NCBI RefSeq assembly: GCF_024808255.1
Contig: NZ_JANTYS010000019.1
Location: forward strand, 62,001 to 126,000
Length of the DNA stretch: 64,000 bases
Direction: 5' to 3'
DNA from: Mucilaginibacter dorajii
GTDB taxonomy: Bacteria; Bacteroidota; Bacteroidia; Sphingobacteriales; Sphingobacteriaceae
In this document: one piece after another, positions 28,409 to 36,662 of the stretch
Layout of the letters: each line of letters begins with the position of its first letter
Numbering within the stretch: position 1 is the stretch's first letter
Translations under genes and position numbers: made by a program
The notes under the pieces: model-generated
The model's input: only the letters and a program-made list of their open reading frames with translations
Database searches by the model: none
Told to the model about the DNA's origin: nothing

Positions 28409-28918
28409 ATGTTTGTATCGCTCCAATATAGTTGTCCCTCCTGGAGATGAACAATTTTCTGCTGAAGCATACTTAGTGTATTTAAATTGTTGAAATAAAA
28501 GTGAACAATTTGTTATAAAATGGATTAAATATTAATCTTTTAATATTAAAACTTACACTATTTTGAGCTTTTTTATATTTTAACTTATCAAAATAAATTT
28601 TATTCCATCAAAATAGATTAAAAAGACTATTTCACTCAACATAAATCCATACACAATCAACTCATTTTTACTTTAACGTTTAAGTTTGCCATTTTATTGC
28701 CTAATAAAACAAGGTAAAACGTTTTAATTATCGTCGCAAATTCAACTTATATTAACATTTCTTTAATATTGTAATATAAAATTTACAAAAAGCATTAATT
28801 CCCCCTAAAATCCCCGCCCCTTTTTGCCTTAATGCTAAAAATCACACGATGAATTGTAATGCGTTTGTTACAATGTATATTGTAATTGAACACTATTAAC
28901 TATTTAACTGATTTAAGC
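28409..28918 (+). promoter_or_regulatory. AT-rich susC upstream region with ATTGTAA half-sites
   Basis: This 510-base stretch has no gene. It is strongly AT-rich and holds repeated ATTGTAA half-sites at 28768-28774, 28853-28859 and 28879-28885, plus the inverse TTACAAT at 28868-28874. The last two sites form a 7-4-7 inverted repeat ending 33 bases before the susC ATG. They may be binding sites for a regulator of the transport genes. Confidence 0.45.
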
Positions 28919-31900
28919 ATGAAAAAAAGTTTCCTCAAAAACTTGATCGGGATGCTATTGGCCTTATTTTGCCAGTACGCTTACGCCCAGAATCGAACAA
29001 TTACCGGTACCGTAACAAGTAAAGACGACAGTTTACCCATCCCGGGGGTAAGTGTTTCCATAAAAGGTACACATACCGGCACACAAACATCCGGCACAGG
29101 TAAGTTTTCGTTAAACGTACCCTCGTCTGGCGCAACTCTTGTCTTTTCCTTTATCGGATACCTGAAAACCGAAGTACCGGTTGAAGGCAACGTAGTAAAC
29201 GTGGCCCTCGCCAATGACTTTAAAGCCCTGAGCGAAGTTGTGGTAACAGGATCGGGCGTTGCCACCAACAAGGCAAAACTGGGTATTTCTGTAGAAGCCG
29301 TTTCCGGGAAAAGCTTGTCATCCTCGCCCCAGGCATCAATTGACCAGGGCTTAATAGGTTTGGTTCCCGGCGCGCAGATCTCATCTGTTGATGGTACCCC
29401 AGGTGCAAAAACCAACATTGTGCTAAGAGGTATCAATACGGTACAAGGCAGTACATCGCCAATGATATTGGTAGATGGAGTTGAATCACGTACTACAGAT
29501 ATCACTCAGCTTGACCCGGCTACTGTTGACCACATCGAGATCGTTCAAGGTGCCGCCGCCTCAACCATTTATGGCGCACAAGGCGCCAATGGCGTTATAC
29601 AGGTATTTACCAAAAAGGGCAAATTAGGTAAAACCCGGATAGATGTTTCGTCAAGTGTAAGCGCTGGCAGCTACTTAAATCTTGGCGATGTACACCAGGC
29701 AAAACTGAGCAGCTTTGCAACTAACGCCAGCGGCATATTTATAGATGCCGACAACAAACCTATTGTAAGAAACCAGGATGGCCGGTACCTTGGCATCCAA
29801 TGGGCTTATGGCGCCGATCCTTCAAATGGCGCGCCGACAGCAATGTCGAACCCTTTAAATATTGCCCATCAGCAATACGGCACTAACTTAAAATATTATG
29901 ACCATCTTGCCCAGTTATTTAAAACAGCGTATACCACCAATAACAGCGTAGGTATTTCTGGTGCAAGTGAAAAATCTAATTACGCGTTAACGTTATCAAA
30001 TAACCATCAACAAAGTAACATCCGCAATAATGGTTATAACGACAGAACAAACTTAACCGCCAATGTTGGTGCCGAATTGTTCAAGGGTTTTACCATCCAG
30101 TCAACCACTCAGCTTATTTATACCAAAAACACAATCAACCCCAACTACGGGATAGGCAATGCCGGCGGTATTTTTGACGTATTGAATGCTTCGCCTTACT
30201 ATGATTTCAATCAAAAAAATGCCGACGGAAGTTACCCGCTCTCGTTAAACTCAGGTACAGTGAGCGTAAACGGATCAAACCCTAACTACTATACCCAATG
30301 GGCAAGCAGGGTAGCTAACCGCGAAGACCTGCTACAAAGCTTCCAGGCTGATTATAAGATCAACAAATTCATCTCTTTAAACGCCAAATACGGCCTTAAC
30401 TACCAGCACACCGAGCAGAATACCATCTTCAAAAACCAGTCGGCAACGCTTACCGCTATTGATCTTGGATCATACTATGGCGCTTATGCCGCCAACCCTA
30501 ACGGCGAGCTGGATAAAAACACCAACAGCACCACCTTTCAAAACTTCAACGGTTCGGCTATCATTAAAACCGATTTTGAAAAAGATTTTCATATCAACGT
30601 ACCTATCACAACAACTACATTGTTAGGCTATGACTACCGTAAAAATGTCGACAAATATTTTAACACCTATGGTTTAGAGTTACCGGTTTACGCCATTTAT
30701 AACTTTAACCAAACAGCAACCCAGGCGGTATCATATGATTATACCCAGCCCTTTATCACGTATGGTTTTTATGTAAACCAAAAAATTGATTTCGGCGATT
30801 ATGCAGGTGTGGCAGGGGGTTTCAGAAGCGATTATTCATCTGCATTTGGCGGGGGTTCAAAACCATTTACTTTTCCAAATGCCAATGCATACATCAGGGT
30901 GTCTTCTTTTGATTTCTGGAAAAACTCAAAATTAGGCGACCTTATCCCCGAGTTCAAAGTGAGGGGCGCTTACGGCGAGGCCGGTACACAGCCGCAGCCT
31001 TTTGACAGGTATCCAACTATTAACCCTGGCAATATAGGTACAGCGCTTACCTTTAACTTACCTACCTCACTGGCCAATCCCAACTTAAAGGTAGAGGTTT
31101 CCAAAGAATATGAAGTTGGTACAGATATAGCCATCAAAGGATCATCCGGTAACTGGTTTAGCGAAATAAATGTAAGCGGCACCTATTGGAACCGCAAAGC
31201 AAACAATGTTATCTATAACATTAATACACCACCATCAACCGGAGGTACACAAATAAAAACCAACGCGATAGGCCTTGCATCACACGGTATACAAGCATCA
31301 GTAAACCTGATGATACTTAAAGCAAAGGACTTTAACTGGAGCTTTACCACAAACTTCAGCAAAGCCACTACTACTATCACCAGCACAAGTGGTGCGCCAA
31401 TCATTCTTGCAACCGCCGCAGGCAGTACCCAGTTAACCCTGGCCGCAGGACAAAAAATAGGTCAGATATTTGGCAACAAAGCCTTAACAAGCCTTAGCGA
31501 AACAAACAGCGCGGGTGTGCCATACATACTGCCGGCCGATTACAGCAAATACACCATTGTAGATGGCCGGGTTGTTAACATAGCGACAAAAGGCATTCAG
31601 TTTGCAAGCGAGGCTACTTCATTTGGCGACCCGAACCCTAAGTTTAACGCGTCGTTTATCAACAACTTTAACTACAAGTCACTTTCATTCGGTTTTCAGT
31701 TTGATTGGGTTTATGGCAGCCACCTTTATAACCAAACCAAAGAATGGCAATACCGGGATGGTATAAGTGGTGATTATGATAAAGCTGTAAACATAGGGGG
31801 TACTTCTGGCGCTTACACGGCATACTACAGAAGCGCTTACGCCGATATCATTGGCGCCAGGAACGGTGCCAGGAACGGAACCAAGGATTATTTTTATGAA

Positions 31901-32149
31901 GGCGCGTCGTTTTTAAGATTAAGGAACATCTACCTTGGGTACGACTTCTCGAAATACATTGGCGGTAAAGTATTCAAAAAGGCTGTTTTAACATTCACCG
32001 GGCGCAACATCTTAACCTTTACCAAATACACCGGTTTTGACCCTGAAATCAGCTCGGGAGCATCAAACTCACCGTTTGACAGGGGAGTTGACCATGACTC
32101 AACGCCAAACAACAAATCATACCAGGTGGGCATAAATCTTGGGTTTTAA
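28919..32149 (+). CDS. SusC/RagA-type TonB-linked outer-membrane transporter
   Basis: Outer-membrane nutrient importer of about 1076 residues. The ATG at 28919 is preferred since it places the signal peptide (MKKSFLKNLIGML, ending AYAQ) at the N terminus. A carboxypeptidase-regulatory-like domain (TGTVTSKDD...PGVSVSIKGT) comes next. The plug domain follows, with VVVTGSG and later ILVDGVESR and VQGAAASTIYGAQGANGVIQVFTKKG. The beta-barrel ends with the terminal phenylalanine of INLGF. It is followed after 20 bases by its SusD partner. No hydrolase, sensor or sigma/anti-sigma pair adjoins, so the substrate cannot be guessed. Confidence 0.95.
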   Translation: MKKSFLKNLIGMLLALFCQYAYAQNRTITGTVTSKDDSLPIPGVSVSIKGTHTGTQTSGTGKFSLNVPSSGATLVFSFIGYLKTEVPVEGNVVNVALANDFKALSEVVVTGSGVATNKAKLGISVEAVSGKSLSSSPQASIDQGLIGLVPGAQISSVDGTPGAKTNIVLRGINTVQGSTSPMILVDGVESRTTDITQLDPATVDHIEIVQGAAASTIYGAQGANGVIQVFTKKGKLGKTRIDVSSSVSAGSYLNLGDVHQAKLSSFATNASGIFIDADNKPIVRNQDGRYLGIQWAYGADPSNGAPTAMSNPLNIAHQQYGTNLKYYDHLAQLFKTAYTTNNSVGISGASEKSNYALTLSNNHQQSNIRNNGYNDRTNLTANVGAELFKGFTIQSTTQLIYTKNTINPNYGIGNAGGIFDVLNASPYYDFNQKNADGSYPLSLNSGTVSVNGSNPNYYTQWASRVANREDLLQSFQADYKINKFISLNAKYGLNYQHTEQNTIFKNQSATLTAIDLGSYYGAYAANPNGELDKNTNSTTFQNFNGSAIIKTDFEKDFHINVPITTTTLLGYDYRKNVDKYFNTYGLELPVYAIYNFNQTATQAVSYDYTQPFITYGFYVNQKIDFGDYAGVAGGFRSDYSSAFGGGSKPFTFPNANAYIRVSSFDFWKNSKLGDLIPEFKVRGAYGEAGTQPQPFDRYPTINPGNIGTALTFNLPTSLANPNLKVEVSKEYEVGTDIAIKGSSGNWFSEINVSGTYWNRKANNVIYNINTPPSTGGTQIKTNAIGLASHGIQASVNLMILKAKDFNWSFTTNFSKATTTITSTSGAPIILATAAGSTQLTLAAGQKIGQIFGNKALTSLSETNSAGVPYILPADYSKYTIVDGRVVNIATKGIQFASEATSFGDPNPKFNASFINNFNYKSLSFGFQFDWVYGSHLYNQTKEWQYRDGISGDYDKAVNIGGTSGAYTAYYRSAYADIIGARNGARNGTKDYFYEGASFLRLRNIYLGYDFSKYIGGKVFKKAVLTFTGRNILTFTKYTGFDPEISSGASNSPFDRGVDHDSTPNNKSYQVGINLGF

Positions 32150-32169
32150 TTGAATTTAACTAAACAGAA

Positions 32170-33804
32170 ATGAAAAAATATAAATATATAGTAACATCGG
32201 TACTGTTGGCCGGCAGTATGGTATCATCATCGTGCAAAAAAGAACTGGATGTTAAAAACCCCAATTCGCCGACACTTGAACAGGCAAAAACCGAAAGCGG
32301 CCTCACCTCATTGGCATCAGGAAGTATTTACATTAACGGTTTTGTAAACGGCGACGGCTGGTTAGGCGATAGTTTTTTCTCGCTTTGCTACGGCTATCAT
32401 GAATTACTTGCCGATGATGTTTCTGCGCAGGCATCAAACCAAAACGTAAACCTTGTAAACGTACCGGATTATGCTATACTGGACGACGGATCAAGAGTAA
32501 CCAACCCACAGCCGCAAATTGCCAACTTACGCCTTAATAATACCCGCGATAAGCAAGGCACCAACATGTTTTACTACGAGTGGCAAAGTATGTACGGTTT
32601 AAACAACGCAGCCAATCAAATCCTGGCACTTGCTGGTAGCGTACCTTTATCCGGCGATGCTGCAACCAAACTGGCTACCTATAAAGCATGGGCCTACTGG
32701 TGGAAAGGTTATGCTTATGCCAGGTTGGGCTCGGTTTATTACGCCGGTCTTATTAACGATGCAGTAAGTGCCACAAACAGCACTTACGTTACCAGCGCGG
32801 CTTTAATTGCCGAATCAAATAAAAATCTGAACCAGGCAGCAACGCTTCTGAAATCAATCAGCAGTACAGATGCTTATACCACTTTAATGAAGTCGCTGCT
32901 CCCTTCGTTTTTCCAAACAGGAAACTCACAGGTGCCTACTCCCGAAATGTTTATCCATAGCATAAACACTTTATTGGCGCGTAACCTGCTGGTAAACACC
33001 AAAACATCGGCCATGACAGCCGATAACTGGGCAAGCATACTTACCCTAACCAATGCGGGTATTATCTCATCAGATAATGTATTTGCCGGCTGGACCACAG
33101 CAAATAACTATGTATTTTCGGCAGGCGGCGGCTCGGTAGCAGCCAATACCTCTGGCGATGAAACCGCCAGCAGCTTTACCATAAGCGAAAGATTGGTACA
33201 GGATATCAAGACCGGGGATAAACGCAAAACACAAAACTTTTTGCAGGTAAAGCCTTTTTACAACCAGGTAGGTGGTTTCACCTTTAGCACCAGGTGGAAA
33301 TTGTATGATGCCAAGCTTGATTCTGTGCCTAATACCGGCGCTATCCAGATAGCTAATAAAACACCGGGCAAACAAGAAGTGTATATGGCCGGCAGTTACG
33401 AAGAAAATGAATTAATGAAAGCTGAAGCACTCATCTACACCGGCAAAATTGACCTTGGTTTGGCAAGTATTGATAATGTACGTACTTACCAGGGCGCAGG
33501 CCTTGCAAAAGTATCGGGCACGGGCCTTACTTTAACACAGGCACTGGAAGAGTTAAGAAAAGAAAGACGTTTGGCGTTATTATTTAGAGGTACCGCGTTT
33601 TACGATGCCCGCAGATGGGGCGTTATTTACGACATATCAAAAGGTGGCGGCCGTACCAATTGCGTTGTACTAACCCCTGCGGGCGTTTTGAACACACATG
33701 CTACCATCAACTACAACTTTCTTGATTACTGGGATGTGCCGGCAGATGAAACGGTGTTAAATCCTCCGGGAACAGGCAGCGCCCCTGTAAAAAATCCAAA
33801 TTGA
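32170..33804 (+). CDS. SusD/RagB-type nutrient-binding lipoprotein
   Basis: A 544-residue surface lipoprotein that caps the SusC barrel. The lipobox is VSSSC with Cys22. The body is helical with TPR-like repeats. The C-terminal LEELRKERRLALLFRGTAFYDARRWG is the familiar SusD ending region. It is cotranscribed with the preceding susC-like gene. The ligand is unknown. Confidence 0.93.
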   Translation: MKKYKYIVTSVLLAGSMVSSSCKKELDVKNPNSPTLEQAKTESGLTSLASGSIYINGFVNGDGWLGDSFFSLCYGYHELLADDVSAQASNQNVNLVNVPDYAILDDGSRVTNPQPQIANLRLNNTRDKQGTNMFYYEWQSMYGLNNAANQILALAGSVPLSGDAATKLATYKAWAYWWKGYAYARLGSVYYAGLINDAVSATNSTYVTSAALIAESNKNLNQAATLLKSISSTDAYTTLMKSLLPSFFQTGNSQVPTPEMFIHSINTLLARNLLVNTKTSAMTADNWASILTLTNAGIISSDNVFAGWTTANNYVFSAGGGSVAANTSGDETASSFTISERLVQDIKTGDKRKTQNFLQVKPFYNQVGGFTFSTRWKLYDAKLDSVPNTGAIQIANKTPGKQEVYMAGSYEENELMKAEALIYTGKIDLGLASIDNVRTYQGAGLAKVSGTGLTLTQALEELRKERRLALLFRGTAFYDARRWGVIYDISKGGGRTNCVVLTPAGVLNTHATINYNFLDYWDVPADETVLNPPGTGSAPVKNPN

Positions 33805-33843
33805 TTTGTTGTCGTTCTTTATATAATTTCAGTTAATACTGCT

Positions 33844-33874
33844 AAGGTCGTGCAAACAAATGCACGGCCTTTTA
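33844..33874 (+). terminator. Terminator after the SusC/SusD pair
   Basis: The stem AAGGTCGTGCA / TGCACGGCCTT has one G-U pair and a 6-base loop. A T-rich tract follows. It sits 40 bases after the susD stop codon and just before the convergent dapF. Confidence 0.87.
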
Positions 33875-33892
33875 TTTTTTATCACCGTTGGT

Positions 33893-34678
33893 TTATATCT
33901 CTACGTCGCCATCAAAAACCTGCACTGCAGGGCCTTCTAAAAATATATTGGTAAACACTTTGCCATCGTAATCAAAACGGATATTGAGGTTACCGCCTAA
34001 TACTTTTATCGGTGTATCTATGTGACCGGTTTGCTGGTTATGGCTGGCCATGGCTAAGGCTACAGCGGTAACACCTGTACCGCAGGCGAAGGTTTCATCC
34101 TCAACACCACGCTCAAACGTGCGTACAAAATATCCCTTATCCATCGGTTCAACAAAGTTTACGTTGATGCCCTTTTCGCGGTAGGTAGCGTTGTTGCGGA
34201 TGGCCTTGCCTTCATGGAATACATCACGGCTCTCCAGGTCGTCAACTAATTTCACGTAATGCGGAGATCCCGTATTGAGTACGTAAGCGCCCAGGTCGGT
34301 ATTTAGCTCATCAACATCTATCATTTGCAGGCTCACCCAATCGCCTTCGGCAGAAATTTTGGCACTATGTGGCCCGTCAACCGCCAAAAATTCAGTTTCG
34401 GCACCTATCACCCCTAAAAATTTGGCAAAGGCTACAATGCAGCGCCCCCCGTTACCACACATGCTGCTGGGCTGGCCATCGGCATTGTAATAAACCATTT
34501 CAAAATCAAACCCCTCTTTGCTTTGCAAAAACATTGCACCGTCGCCACCGATCCCAAAACGACGGTCGCACAGGCGCTCAATCAGCTTAGGATTGTTATG
34601 ATCAACAATGTTTTCGCGGTTATCAACCAATATAAAATCGTTGCCGGCACCCTGGTATTTATAAAATCGTATCTTCAC
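33893..34678 (-). CDS. dapF: Diaminopimelate epimerase
   Basis: Converts LL- to meso-diaminopimelate for lysine and peptidoglycan synthesis; cytoplasmic. The two catalytic cysteines are Cys74 in SMCGNGGRC and Cys199 in FACGTGVTA. The N-terminal FYKYQGAGNDFILVDN is intact. The start is GTG: no ATG exists in frame until residue 49, and the GTG gives the exact family N terminus. The 261-residue length is typical. It is divergent from htrA. Confidence 0.96.
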   Translation of the reverse strand: MKIRFYKYQGAGNDFILVDNRENIVDHNNPKLIERLCDRRFGIGGDGAMFLQSKEGFDFEMVYYNADGQPSSMCGNGGRCIVAFAKFLGVIGAETEFLAVDGPHSAKISAEGDWVSLQMIDVDELNTDLGAYVLNTGSPHYVKLVDDLESRDVFHEGKAIRNNATYREKGINVNFVEPMDKGYFVRTFERGVEDETFACGTGVTAVALAMASHNQQTGHIDTPIKVLGGNLNIRFDYDGKVFTNIFLEGPAVQVFDGDVEI

Positions 34679-34905
34679 AATAATGTAATTTAGTTAGCCC
34701 CCTCTAAATCTCCTCCCTGTAGGGGAGACTTCATTTGCTTCTAAATTCCGAAATCGAACATCTCAAATCCGAAATTTAAATTCAGTAAAATCATTTTAAC
34801 AAAATTTAACACAATCGATGATAACTTATCGTTGATTATGTAGTCTATATGGTATTAAATTTGATTTGTTAATTATAAACAAAATAAAGAAAGGCAAATA
34901 TAAAG
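34679..34905 (+). promoter_or_regulatory. Promoter region of the HtrA-type protease
   Basis: TAAATTTG at 34856-34863 matches the TAnnTTTG box. A TTG at 34832-34834, 21 bases upstream, could be the -33 element. The htrA start codon is at 34906. The left half of the gap (34690-34775) holds short intergenic repeat words (CTCCTCCCTGTAGGGGAG and two copies resembling CCGAAATC). Confidence 0.5.
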
Positions 34906-36450
34906 ATGAAAAAGATTGGTTTAACATTATTAACCGCTTTTGTTGGAGGAGCCATGGCTTTAGGCGCATACAAGGTTATCGAGAATAAATACTCGGATAA
35001 TCTGAGCTTCGAAGACAAACAAAAAGTTTATTTTACCAGTAACCCTTCGGCCCCGGTAGTATCGTCGACCGGAGCACTTGATTTTACAGAGGCCGCGGCG
35101 GCTGTTACGCCGGCGGTAGTTTACATCCGCACCACTTACAGCAGTCAGGGCAGCAGCAGCAGCCAGGACCAGCTGCAGCAAATGTTTGGCGATATGTTTG
35201 GTCAGCGTATGCGCCCGCAAGGGCCGCAAATGGCATCGGGATCTGGCGTTATTATTTCAAACGACGGCTACATTGTTACCAATAACCACGTAGTTGAAAA
35301 AGCCGACAAGATTACCGTGGCTACCAATGATCACCGCACCTTTGAGGCTAAAGTGATTGGTACCGATCCGAACACCGACCTGGCCCTGATCAAGATCAGC
35401 GCTACCGATCTGCCAATTGTAAAATTAGGCAACTCTGACGATGCCCGTGTTGGCGAGTGGGTGTTAGCCGTGGGTAACCCTTTTAACCTTACCTCAACTG
35501 TTACAGCAGGCATCATCAGCGCCAAAGGCCGCAACATTGGCATCATTGGCAGCGAAGACAACCAGGACGAGAGTAACCCGTTTGGCCGTACCCGCAATCA
35601 GCAGGCCGCACCAAAATTGAACAAGGCTATTGAGTCGTTCATTCAAACAGATGCCGCCATTAACCCTGGCAATAGCGGTGGCGCCCTGGTAAATACCAAA
35701 GGCGAACTGATAGGCATTAATGCGGCGATAGCTTCTCACACCGGCTCCTATGAAGGCTATGGCTTTGCCATTCCGGTTAACCTGGCCAAAAAAGTATTGA
35801 ACGATATTAAAAAATACGGTGCCGTAAAACGTGGCTACGTGGGCGTAAGCTTTACCGAGCTTAACCCGGATGTGGCGCAAAAATTAGGCGTTAACCAAAC
35901 AACCGGCCTATACGTTAATGAGCTGGTTGACGGCGGTGGTGCACAGGCCGCGGGCCTTCAAAAAGGCGATATCATTGAAAAGGTAGAAGGCGTACAGGTT
36001 TACGAATCATCTGACCTGCAGGAGCATGTTGGCCGCTTGCAGCCAGGCGATAAAATAAACCTTACCGTACTGCGCGATGGCAAAGAAAAAGCCTTTGCGG
36101 TAACCCTCAAAGCTGATGCAACCCCACCTGCTAACCGTACCGCGGCGGTATCAAAATCGGCCGAGGAATTGTTTAACAAAATGGGCGCAAGTTTCCAGCC
36201 ATTAACCCAGGCACAAAAAGCCAAATATCACGTAAACTCGGGCGTATTGGTAACCCAGGTGCGTGAAGGCCGTGTGTTTGATAGCTTTGGAATTCCGGTT
36301 GGATCTATCATCACCAGCATCAATAAATCGCCAATTAACAGTGTTGCAGATATTGATAAAGTGATCACCAACCTGCGTAATGGCAACCTGGTTATATCTG
36401 GCTATTACCCGGATGGCACAAACTTTAACAACATGTTCCAGGTACAGTAA
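34906..36450 (+). CDS. DegP/HtrA-type periplasmic serine protease with two PDZ domains
   Basis: Quality-control protease of the envelope, 514 residues. An N-terminal signal or anchor helix (4-24) leads into the trypsin-like domain. The triad is His128 in VTNNHVV, Asp158 in DPNTDLALI and Ser257 in NPGNSGGAL. PDZ1 lies at about 310-405 (RGYVGVSF), and a divergent PDZ2 at about 430-510. Members refold or degrade misfolded outer-membrane proteins and are usually induced by envelope stress. It is monocistronic with a strong terminator. Confidence 0.95.
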   Translation: MKKIGLTLLTAFVGGAMALGAYKVIENKYSDNLSFEDKQKVYFTSNPSAPVVSSTGALDFTEAAAAVTPAVVYIRTTYSSQGSSSSQDQLQQMFGDMFGQRMRPQGPQMASGSGVIISNDGYIVTNNHVVEKADKITVATNDHRTFEAKVIGTDPNTDLALIKISATDLPIVKLGNSDDARVGEWVLAVGNPFNLTSTVTAGIISAKGRNIGIIGSEDNQDESNPFGRTRNQQAAPKLNKAIESFIQTDAAINPGNSGGALVNTKGELIGINAAIASHTGSYEGYGFAIPVNLAKKVLNDIKKYGAVKRGYVGVSFTELNPDVAQKLGVNQTTGLYVNELVDGGGAQAAGLQKGDIIEKVEGVQVYESSDLQEHVGRLQPGDKINLTVLRDGKEKAFAVTLKADATPPANRTAAVSKSAEELFNKMGASFQPLTQAQKAKYHVNSGVLVTQVREGRVFDSFGIPVGSIITSINKSPINSVADIDKVITNLRNGNLVISGYYPDGTNFNNMFQVQ

Positions 36451-36500
36451 ACCCTGATATGCAGATGTGCAGATTTCAGATGTGCAGATGATGTTTAACA

Positions 36501-36528
36501 TAAAAGCCCGGCTGACGCCGGGCTTTTA
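36501..36528 (+). terminator. Terminator of the HtrA-type gene
   Basis: A perfect 12-bp stem TAAAAGCCCGGC / GCCGGGCTTTTA with a 4-base loop, followed by T-rich sequence, lies 50 bases after the stop codon. Confidence 0.93.
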
Positions 36529-36550
36529 TGTTTTTATGTTTTGATTTTCA

Positions 36551-36658
36551 ATGTAGAGACGCAATATTTTGCGTCTCCAACTGTACAGGGCGAATTTGCC
36601 GGGGCGATTTGCGTGTTGGATTTGCACGCGGGAGACGCAACATATTGCGTCTCTACAT
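36551..36658. repeat. Foldback repeat of the GAGACGCAATATTTTGCGTCTC type
   Basis: Arms of 28 bp with one mismatch, ATGTAGAGACGCAATATTTT on the left, are themselves palindromic inside (GAGACGCAA / TTGCGTCTC). The 52-base centre is GC-rich. It occupies the space between the convergent HtrA and DUF885 genes. The GTAGAGACGCAA word is recurrent in intergenic DNA of several phyla. No target duplication is seen. Confidence 0.8.
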
Positions 36659-36662
36659 TTTT

